Source: an uncultured Bacteroidaceae bacterium
GTDB lineage: Bacteria > Bacteroidota > Bacteroidia > Bacteroidales > Bacteroidaceae
Direction: 5' to 3'
DNA: 5,453 nucleotides
NCBI GenBank assembly: GCA_934364765.1
Contig: CAKRMO010000094.1
Location: 1-5,453 of the forward strand
In this document: in pieces, positions 1 through 5,453 of the stretch
How positions within the stretch are numbered: the stretch's first letter is position 1
Layout: each line of letters starts with the position of its first letter
Translations under genes and position numbers: made by a program
The notes under the pieces: generated by a model
What the model was told of the DNA's origin: nothing
The model's database searches: none
What the model saw: only the letters and a program-made list of their open reading frames with translations

Positions 1-112
1 AACTACATCAGACCTTTTTTCGCCGCTTTCAACTCCCTGAAAAACAATAATTTACAAAGGCAAGGCAATTCGGTATAAAACTCTGCCATTCAGCCATTTA
101 CGCCCATAGCAC
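1..112. other. Left-edge non-coding stretch, possibly including the tail of a rightward gene
   Basis: No complete gene, RNA gene or repeat is visible here. Plus-strand frame 1 is open from the window edge to a TAA at 76-78 and would give a 25-residue C-terminal tail beginning NYIRPFFAAF. The other two plus frames stop earlier, at 38-40 and 48-50. An open run of 25 codons at a window edge is weak evidence, so the tail could be chance. The rest, up to the terminator of the leftward gene, shows nothing I can assign. Confidence 0.2.
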
Positions 113-146
113 AAAAAGGCGGCGGGAAAAGAGTTCCCCCGCCGCC
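113..146 (-). terminator. Rho-independent terminator of the GHL10 hydrolase gene
   Basis: A perfect 9-bp GC-only stem pairs GGCGGCGGG (118-126) with CCCGCCGCC (138-146) around an 11-base loop. Read on the minus strand, the stem is followed at once by five T residues (117-113) and then GT, the classic intrinsic terminator layout. It begins about 30 bases after the TGA stop of the leftward gene. On the plus strand the bases after the stem are AATCAATATAAATT, with no T-run, so it should work for the leftward transcript only. Confidence 0.85.
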
Positions 147-176
147 AATCAATATAAATTCTTCTAAAACTAACTT

Positions 177-1697
177 TCAGAGTTTGACCTTCTTTTTCTT
201 CATCTTCGACTCATTGCCTACGCGGTTGAGTGATGTTACAACGTACGTGTATCTGTCAACGCCCTTGTCGTATGGCAGTTTGCAGAATGTGTCGGACGTT
301 ATGTCGATTATGTGGGACGCGTCGTCCGTGTTCAGCGGTTCACCCGCCGCAAAGCGGTATATCACATAGCGTTGCGCCTCGTCCATCGGCTTTTTCGCCT
401 TCGGCCCCGTCCAGAACAGTATGTAGCCGTCTTCGGTCCACACGGGTTTCAGCTTCCTCACCTTTCCCGGAGCTTTGGAGCTGATGAACGGCATTGCGGG
501 CGGCAGCGCGGGCCTTGAGTAATAAAGCTGGCGCAAAGCCTCGGCGTAGTTCCCCCTGTTCTCGGCAAACGCCGCGCCGTACCACTGGCAGCTCCCCGCC
601 ACGCCGAGCGAACGCTCAAGGTTCATCTTCGCCGGCAACTGGTGGCTTTGCGGATTTGCGGGGTCGGGATATTTTATGGTGTTCTCCACACTCTCGCCGA
701 TAATCAGCGGACGGTTTGAGGCGAACTTGCTCCACCATTTTATGAGGGTGGCATAGTCGGCAACGGGATGCCCGATCTGCCAGTAGAGTTGCGGCATTGA
801 ATAGTCAACCCAGCCTTTGTTCACCCAATACAACACGTCGGCATACAAATCCTCGTAGTTCTCCAGACCGTTGGTGTCGGACCCGGGAATGTTGCCGCCG
901 CGCCTTGCGTTGTGGTAGATGCCGAACGGCGAAACGCCGAACTTCACCCACGGCTTCACGGAGCGTATCGTGTCGTGGAGCATACGCACAAGCTCGTTGA
1001 CGTTCCACCTGCGCCAGTCGGCACGGTTCTTTATTCCGTTGTTGTACTTTGCATAGGAGTTGTCGTCGGGAATAACTTTCTGCCCTCCGGGATAGGGATA
1101 GAAATAGTCGTCCATGTGTATGCCGTCAACATCGTAACGTCGCATTATATCAGCCACCACGCGGCAGATGTACTCCCTGTTGTAAGGTTCTCCGGGGTCG
1201 AAAAGAATAAGGTCGCCATACTTGAAGAAATGCTCGGGGTACATATTATAAGGATGGTTCAGCGCCATTTCGTGCTTTGCGGCGGTTTTTGCGCGGTAGG
1301 GGTTAATCCACGCGTGAAGCTCAAGCCCGCGCTTGTGGCACTCGTCAATCATCCACTGCAAAGGGTCCCAGTAAGGGTTTGGTGCTTGTCCCTGCCTCCC
1401 CGTGAGGTAATAGCTCCACGGTTCGAGCTTGCTGGGGTAAAGCGCATCGCCCTCGCAACGTACTTGGAACATCACCGCGTTAAGCCCGCAACGTTTGAAA
1501 GCGTCGAGGTATGTTGTAAGCGTGCGCTGCATCTGCTCCCTGCCCATTCCCATATACTGCCCGTTCACGGTTTGTATCCACGCCCCCCGGAACTCGCGCT
1601 TGGGGGTGGAGGAGGCGGTTTGCGCCTTTGCGCCGTGTATGCCGAGACAGCAGAAAGCCATTGCTGCGGCAAATAAATTCTTTATATGTCTGTTCAT
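177..1697 (-). CDS. Secreted GHL10-family (DigH/YngK-like) glycoside hydrolase with C-terminal FnIII-like domain
   Basis: This 506-residue protein is a family 10-like glycosyl hydrolase (GHL10, DUF187). The signal peptide has a basic start (MNRHIKNLF), a hydrophobic core and a probable cut after AKA at residue 25. The TIM-barrel-like domain covers about residues 34-395. It opens with REFRGAWIQTV, then NAVMFQVR (73-80), LHAWINPYR (127-135), VDGIHMDDYFYP (190-201), FGVSPFGIY (253-261) and DYSMPQLYW (298-306). D191, D196 and D197 are candidate active-site acids. Residues 410-506 (KLKPVW, RYVIYRF, YTYVVTSLNRVGNES) resemble a fibronectin type III module. E. coli DigH, a relative, cleaves denuded peptidoglycan glycans, so a periplasmic or surface role on peptidoglycan or another glycan is inferred; the substrate is not shown by sequence. 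I chose the ATG at 1697 because it places the signal peptide at the N-terminus. An in-frame TTG at 1823 would add 42 implausible residues. The gene has its own terminator and is divergent from the next gene. Confidence 0.88.
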   Translation of the reverse strand: MNRHIKNLFAAAMAFCCLGIHGAKAQTASSTPKREFRGAWIQTVNGQYMGMGREQMQRTLTTYLDAFKRCGLNAVMFQVRCEGDALYPSKLEPWSYYLTGRQGQAPNPYWDPLQWMIDECHKRGLELHAWINPYRAKTAAKHEMALNHPYNMYPEHFFKYGDLILFDPGEPYNREYICRVVADIMRRYDVDGIHMDDYFYPYPGGQKVIPDDNSYAKYNNGIKNRADWRRWNVNELVRMLHDTIRSVKPWVKFGVSPFGIYHNARRGGNIPGSDTNGLENYEDLYADVLYWVNKGWVDYSMPQLYWQIGHPVADYATLIKWWSKFASNRPLIIGESVENTIKYPDPANPQSHQLPAKMNLERSLGVAGSCQWYGAAFAENRGNYAEALRQLYYSRPALPPAMPFISSKAPGKVRKLKPVWTEDGYILFWTGPKAKKPMDEAQRYVIYRFAAGEPLNTDDASHIIDITSDTFCKLPYDKGVDRYTYVVTSLNRVGNESKMKKKKVKL

Positions 1698-1800
1698 TTT
1701 CCTAAGGCGTCTCCGCCCTGTGATATTGTTTCTAAGCTGTTTTATGATTTCAAGGTGTAAATTTAAGAATAAAATCCGAAACAACAGCCCGCCGCCCTTG

Positions 1801-1830
1801 CCAAACGCCGCAAAACGCCGCAAAACACCA
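1801..1830. repeat. 10-bp tandem repeat, about three copies
   Basis: Three adjacent 10-base units read CCAAACGCCG, CAAAACGCCG and CAAAACACCA. The second is the clearest form; the first differs at one position and the third at two. The array lies in the divergent intergenic region, about 100 bases upstream of the leftward start and 90 bases upstream of the rightward start. A 10-bp period would put repeated contacts on one face of the helix, so a regulator site is possible. With so few copies it may also be plain replication slippage. Confidence 0.5.
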
Positions 1831-1872
1831 CAGAACGCACCATTGCGCCCGCGCCGATAAGGAATAAATCAC

Positions 1873-1880
1873 TAACTTTG
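1873..1880 (+). promoter_or_regulatory. Bacteroidota-type -7 promoter element for the M3 peptidase operon
   Basis: TAACTTTG fits the Bacteroides -7 consensus TAnnTTTG at every fixed position. It would start transcription near 1885-1890, leaving a leader of about 30 bases before the ATG at 1920. The partner -33 element (TTG or TTTG about 19-21 bases upstream) is not seen at the right distance; the nearest TTG, at 1843-1845, is 27 bases away. The leader is A-rich with an AAGGA at 1898-1902, too far from the start for a normal Shine-Dalgarno, which is usual in this phylum. Confidence 0.6.
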
Positions 1881-1919
1881 CGTGTGCATTCATATATAAG
1901 GAAAAACTATCGGCAGAAT

Positions 1920-3959
1920 ATGGACACCCCACGCAATAACCCGCTTCTCACACCCTTTGTCCTTCCCCCTTTCGACAAGATAGAGGACTGCGACTTTGAG
2001 CCGGCAATGGCAGAAGGCATCAGGGAAGCCGAAAAAGACATTGAGGACATCACATCGTGCGGCAGCGCGCCCACGTTCGGCAACACCATAGCCGCGCTCG
2101 ACAAGAGCGGCGAAATGCTCGACAGGGTGGAAAGCGTGTTCTTCAACCTTTTAAGCGCATCGTCAAACGACACACGCGAGGCGTTGGCGCAAAAGTTCGC
2201 GCCAATGCTCACACGCCACCACAACAACATAATGCTCAACGAAAAGCTGTTCGACCGCGTGAGGCACGTGTGGGAAAACCGCCCCGGAGACCTCACGCCC
2301 GAAGAGGACAGGCTGTTGGAAACCACCTACAAGGCTTTTGTGCGCAACGGCGCACTGCTCGGCGAAGAGCAGAAGGCGCAACTGCGCAAGGTGTCCGAGG
2401 AGTTTTCGAAAAAGTCGGTGGAGTTTTCCACCAACCTGCTTCACGCCCGCAAGGACTTCCATCTCAACATAACCGACCCCGAAAAAATGAGGGACATCCC
2501 CGCATCCGCCCTCGCCATAGCCCGCGCAAACGCCGGGGAGAACAAGCGCGGAGGGTGGGACATCACGCTCGACGAGCCGGTTTACGGACCTTTCATGACC
2601 TACTGCCACGACCGCGAGCTGCGCAGGAAGCTCTATATGGCACGCAACGCCGCCTGCATGGGCGGCACTAAATACAGCAACCTGCAGGTGTGCGAGGACA
2701 TTGTGAACCTGCGGCTGAAAAGCGCAAACATCCTCGGCTACAAATGCTACGCCGACTTTGTGCTCGAAAAGCGCATGGCGGAAACCAAGGAGAACGTTTA
2801 CAGGCTGCTCAACGAGCTTTCCGAAGCCTATATGCCCCAAGCCAGGGAGGAAGTCGAGGCGGTTGAGGATTTCGCCCGCAAGCACGAGGGCGGGGATTTC
2901 AGGCTTGAGGCGTGGGACTTCGCCTATTATTCGCGCAAGCTCAAACTCTCGCTGTTCGACATCGACAGCGAAATGCTGCGCCCCTATTTCGAGCTTTCCA
3001 AGGTGAGCGGCGGCGTGTTCGGTCTCGCCAACGAGCTTTACGGCATCACTTTCACCGTAAACAAAAACGCCCCTGTTTATGCCGGTGATGTGGTTGCCTA
3101 CACCGTTAACGACAACGACGGCAGCTTTCTCGGCACCCTGTACATGGATTGTTTCCCGAGAAAAGGAAAGCAAGGCGGCGCGTGGACAACAAGCTACAGC
3201 CCGCAATACAAGGAAAACGGCAAAAACGTGCGCCCTACGGTGGGCGTGGTGATGAACCTGACAAAACCAACGGCGGAACGCCCATCGCTCCTCACGCTCG
3301 GCGAGGTGACAACATTCCTGCACGAGTTCGGCCACGCGCTGCACGGGCTTTTTGCAAACACAACCTACCGCTCGCTAAGCGGCACAAGCGTCTATTGGGA
3401 TTTTGTGGAGCTTCCCTCGCAATTTATGGAGAACTTTGCAACCGAAAAGAAATTCTTGAGTAAATTTGCAGTACACTACAAGACCGGCGAGCCTTTGCCC
3501 GAAGAGCTTATGGACAAAATCATAAAGAGCCGCAACTACAATGTGGCCTACGCCACCATGCGGCAGGTTTCGTTCGGGCTGCTTGACATGGGGCTGCACT
3601 CGCTCACCAAACCGCTTGGCGGAAACCTTATGGAAACCGAGCGCGACGCCACAAGGCGCGTGAGCCTGCTGCCCGAAGTCCCAGGCACGGGACAGGCTGT
3701 GCATTTCAGTCACATAATGGACGGAGGCTACGCAGCCGGATACTATAGCTACAAATGGGCGGAGGTACTCGAAGCCGACGCCTTCAAAGCCTTCAAGGAA
3801 AAGGGGGTGTTCTCGCGGGAAATGGCCGGACGCTTCCGCTCCTGCATCCTGTCGAAAGGCGGCACAGAGCCGCCAATGCGGCTCTACGAGCGTTTCCGTG
3901 GCAAAAAGCCAACGATAGACGCAATGATGGAGCGCGACGGAATAAGACACGCCAAATAA
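1920..3959 (+). CDS. dcp: Dcp-like M3 family zinc metallopeptidase (peptidyl-dipeptidase / oligopeptidase)
   Basis: This 679-residue protein matches the M3 family in length and motifs. The N-terminal helical part (about 1-215) starts NPLLTPFVLPPFDKI, like Dcp proteins. The catalytic domain (about 220-675) contains PYFELSKVSGGVFGLANELYG and GGAWTTSY. The zinc site is HEFGH: H468 and H472 bind zinc, E469 is the catalytic base, and E497 in DFVELPSQ is the third ligand. The substrate-binding segment HFSHIMDGGYAAGYYSYKW spans residues 595-613, with H598, Y604 and Y611 the likely contacts. No signal peptide or membrane segment is seen, so it should act in the cytoplasm, trimming short peptides, probably releasing C-terminal dipeptides as E. 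coli Dcp does. Overall similarity is closer to Dcp than to oligopeptidase A, but the exact cleavage mode is inferred. The ATG at 1920 is chosen: an in-frame TTG at 1878 falls inside the -7 element. It is the first gene of the likely operon, ending 9 bases before the deaminase. Confidence 0.95.
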   Translation: MDTPRNNPLLTPFVLPPFDKIEDCDFEPAMAEGIREAEKDIEDITSCGSAPTFGNTIAALDKSGEMLDRVESVFFNLLSASSNDTREALAQKFAPMLTRHHNNIMLNEKLFDRVRHVWENRPGDLTPEEDRLLETTYKAFVRNGALLGEEQKAQLRKVSEEFSKKSVEFSTNLLHARKDFHLNITDPEKMRDIPASALAIARANAGENKRGGWDITLDEPVYGPFMTYCHDRELRRKLYMARNAACMGGTKYSNLQVCEDIVNLRLKSANILGYKCYADFVLEKRMAETKENVYRLLNELSEAYMPQAREEVEAVEDFARKHEGGDFRLEAWDFAYYSRKLKLSLFDIDSEMLRPYFELSKVSGGVFGLANELYGITFTVNKNAPVYAGDVVAYTVNDNDGSFLGTLYMDCFPRKGKQGGAWTTSYSPQYKENGKNVRPTVGVVMNLTKPTAERPSLLTLGEVTTFLHEFGHALHGLFANTTYRSLSGTSVYWDFVELPSQFMENFATEKKFLSKFAVHYKTGEPLPEELMDKIIKSRNYNVAYATMRQVSFGLLDMGLHSLTKPLGGNLMETERDATRRVSLLPEVPGTGQAVHFSHIMDGGYAAGYYSYKWAEVLEADAFKAFKEKGVFSREMAGRFRSCILSKGGTEPPMRLYERFRGKKPTIDAMMERDGIRHAK

Positions 3960-3968
3960 CAGAAGACC

Positions 3969-4424
3969 ATGCTACCTGCCGAAAAAAAACAGCACGAACT
4001 CGATGTGCGCTACATGAGGATGGCGAAAATCTGGGCCGAGAACTCATACTGCAAACGCCGCAGGGTGGGCGCGCTCATCGTAAAGGACAAAATGATCATC
4101 AGCGACGGCTACAACGGCACGCCCTCCGGGTTCGAAAACGTGTGCGAGGACGAGAACAACGTTACCAAGCCCTATGTGCTACATGCCGAGGCCAACGCCA
4201 TTACAAAGATTGCCCGCTCGGGAAACAACAGCGACGGAGCCACGCTATACGTTACCACATCGCCGTGCATTGAGTGCGCCAAGCTGATAATACAGGCAGG
4301 AATAAGGCGCGTTATCTACGGCGAGAAATACCGCATTGAAGACGGCATCAACCTGCTGAAACGCGCAAACATCGATGTAGAATATGTTGACGCGGACGAA
4401 CACCGCGCCGGCAACAACGGATAA
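3969..4424 (+). CDS. dCMP deaminase (deoxycytidylate deaminase family, zinc-dependent)
   Basis: This 151-residue enzyme should convert dCMP to dUMP, the substrate of thymidylate synthase, in the cytoplasm. The zinc deaminase signature is complete: H72-A-E74, with H72 a zinc ligand and E74 the proton shuttle, and P99-C100-x-x-C103 giving the other two ligands. The segment GYNGTPSGFENVCE (47-60) is the nucleotide-binding loop typical of dCMP deaminases and distinguishes it from plain cytidine, guanine or tRNA adenosine deaminases. Phage T4 dCMP deaminase has a second zinc held by two Cys and two His; C28 and C59 could be the Cys pair, but there is no His pair before H72, so that site is doubtful. 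The length is normal and the C-terminus (YVDADEHRAGNNG) is a short polar tail. There is no strong ribosome-binding site. It lies 9 bases after the M3 peptidase stop and 10 bases before the S41 start, so the three are probably cotranscribed. Confidence 0.93.
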   Translation: MLPAEKKQHELDVRYMRMAKIWAENSYCKRRRVGALIVKDKMIISDGYNGTPSGFENVCEDENNVTKPYVLHAEANAITKIARSGNNSDGATLYVTTSPCIECAKLIIQAGIRRVIYGEKYRIEDGINLLKRANIDVEYVDADEHRAGNNG

Positions 4425-4434
4425 CCACCAACGA

Positions 4435-5453
4435 ATGAACCCAAACCGCTCCTCACGCTTCACACCGCTCATCGTTGCATGCAGCGTAGTGACAGGAATA
4501 ATAATCGGCAGTTTCTACGCAAACCACTTTTCGGGAAACCGCCTGAGCATAATCAACACGTCGAGCAACAAGCTGAACGACCTGCTCCAGATTATTGACG
4601 CGCAATACGTTGACAAGGTTAATATGTCTGACCTTGTTGAGAAATCGCTGCCCAAAATCCTCGCCGAGCTTGACCCCCACTCCACCTACACAAGCGCAAA
4701 GGATGTGGAAGAGACCATGCAGGACCTCAAAGGCAGCTTTTCGGGCATCGGCGTGCAGTTCACGATTATCGACGATACCATAAGGGTGATTACCGCCATT
4801 AACGGCGGGCCTTCGAAAGCGGCCGGAATTTTGCCGGGCGACTGCATCGTGTCCATAGACGGCAAGCCTTTCGTTGGTGAGGTTGTTACCAACGACGAGG
4901 CTGTGCACAGGCTGAAAGGCCCGAAAGGCTCAAAAGTTACGGTGGGCGTAATACGCGCCGGCGAAAAGACCCTGCGCAGCTTCACAATAAGGAGGGACGA
5001 CATTCCGATAAAGAGCATACAGACGGCGTATATGCTTGACGAAAAGACAGGCTACATAAAGGTTGACCAGTTTGCCGACGCCACATATCCGGAGTTTCTC
5101 GTGGCTCTCGCAAAGCTCGGTCAGCAGGGCGCAACGCGTCTCATTCTTGACCTTCGCGGCAACCACGGCGGCTTTGTGCAGCCGGCAATAAGGATGGCAT
5201 ACGAATTCCTGCCGGGAAACCGCATGGTGTTCTACATGCAGGGCCGCCACTCACCGCGAGAGAACTTCATCAGCGACGGGCGGGGCGCACACCAAAGCAC
5301 GCCGCTCATTGTGCTAATCGACGAGCAGACGGCATCGGCGAGCGAGATTTTCGCCGGCTCGATGCAGGACAACGACCGTGCGCTGATAGTGGGGCGGCGC
5401 AGTTTCGGCGAAGGTCTCGTGCAGGAGTCGGTAGAGTTTCGCGACGGCAGCAT
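4435..5453 (+). CDS. S41 family C-terminal processing peptidase with PDZ domain, 3' truncated by the window
   Basis: The first 339 residues of a CtpA/Prc-like serine peptidase are present; the gene continues past the window. A single hydrophobic segment (about 9-29) is probably an uncleaved anchor, placing the enzyme in the periplasm. The helical N-terminal region contains LDPHSTY (79-85), a hallmark of C-terminal processing peptidases. The PDZ domain covers about 102-183 (FSGIGVQF, AAGILPGDCIVSIDGKPF) and would bind substrate C-termini. The protease core includes LILDLRGNHGG (236-246) and TASASEIFAG, with S301 the expected nucleophile. The family's catalytic lysine should lie 25 residues later in GRRSFGKG; here residue 326 is glutamate (GAA, 5410-5412), giving GRRSFGEGLVQ. 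Either the enzyme is altered or inactive, or uses another base, or the base call is wrong. In relatives these peptidases process or degrade envelope proteins. The ATG at 4435 follows the deaminase stop by 10 bases. Family assignment is firm; activity is not. Confidence 0.93.
   Translation, partial: MNPNRSSRFTPLIVACSVVTGIIIGSFYANHFSGNRLSIINTSSNKLNDLLQIIDAQYVDKVNMSDLVEKSLPKILAELDPHSTYTSAKDVEETMQDLKGSFSGIGVQFTIIDDTIRVITAINGGPSKAAGILPGDCIVSIDGKPFVGEVVTNDEAVHRLKGPKGSKVTVGVIRAGEKTLRSFTIRRDDIPIKSIQTAYMLDEKTGYIKVDQFADATYPEFLVALAKLGQQGATRLILDLRGNHGGFVQPAIRMAYEFLPGNRMVFYMQGRHSPRENFISDGRGAHQSTPLIVLIDEQTASASEIFAGSMQDNDRALIVGRRSFGEGLVQESVEFRDGS

Noticed and set aside
912..1676. A 254-codon open frame on the plus strand opposite the GHL10 gene
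   Set aside because: It is antisense to a gene with a clear signal peptide and full GHL10 motifs. The translation shows no family features.
1710..1713. Lipoprotein reading of the GHL10 signal peptide (FCC at residues 15-17)
   Set aside because: The cysteines lie within the hydrophobic core and lack a good LxxC lipobox, while an AKA cleavage site follows at 23-25. Signal peptidase I export is the better reading.
1758..1765. Possible minus-strand -7 element for the GHL10 gene (TAAATTTA)
   Set aside because: It matches TAnnTTTG at all but the last position, but the site is palindromic and AT-rich, and the upstream TTG is only about 16 bases away. Too weak to list as a feature.
1698..1823. N-terminal extension of the GHL10 protein from a TTG at 1823
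   Set aside because: The 42 extra residues would bury the signal peptide inside the protein and would run through the tandem repeat. The ATG at 1697 gives a normal secreted N-terminus.
2163..3344. A 393-codon open frame on the minus strand inside the M3 peptidase gene
   Set aside because: It is fully antisense to a well-supported M3 peptidase. Its translation is rich in V, H, A and R with no recognisable domain, as expected for the shadow of a GC-rich gene.
4453..4908. A 151-codon minus-strand frame opposite the S41 peptidase gene
   Set aside because: The plus strand here encodes the LDPHS motif and PDZ domain of the S41 peptidase. The antisense frame shows no motif.

Overview
The window looks like chromosomal DNA from a Bacteroidota bacterium, most likely order Bacteroidales. 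The evidence is a Bacteroides-type -7 element (TAACTTTG) ahead of the rightward genes, starts without a usable Shine-Dalgarno, and proteins that read as Bacteroidales versions of their families: a GHL10-type glycoside hydrolase, a Dcp-like M3 peptidase, a dCMP deaminase and an S41 peptidase. Base composition is moderately GC-rich. A family or genus cannot be fixed from this sequence alone; Muribaculaceae would fit but is a guess.

Layout. Bases 1-112 hold no supportable gene, only a short open frame that could be the tail of a gene entering from the left. A GC-rich hairpin with a T-run on the minus strand (113-146) is a good intrinsic terminator for the leftward gene at 177-1697. That gene encodes a secreted 506-residue GHL10-family (DigH/YngK-like) glycoside hydrolase. 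A divergent intergenic region (1698-1919) carries a small 10-bp tandem repeat and the -7 element. Three rightward genes follow with 9- and 10-base gaps and no terminator between them, so they probably form an operon: a cytoplasmic Dcp-like M3 zinc peptidase (1920-3959), a dCMP deaminase (3969-4424), and a membrane-anchored PDZ-containing S41 C-terminal processing peptidase (4435 onward, cut by the window end).

Function. The three operon genes do not form one obvious pathway. The M3 enzyme trims oligopeptides in the cytoplasm, the deaminase makes dUMP for thymidylate synthesis, and the S41 enzyme would act on proteins in the periplasm. They look like a housekeeping neighbourhood. The GHL10 hydrolase and the S41 peptidase both belong to families linked to peptidoglycan turnover in other bacteria, but they are transcribed divergently and a link here is only inference.

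No mobile element, CRISPR array, RNA gene or new multi-gene system is visible. The most notable signal is in the S41 peptidase: the position of the catalytic lysine, 25 residues after the nucleophilic serine, reads as glutamate, although the surrounding motif is otherwise intact.
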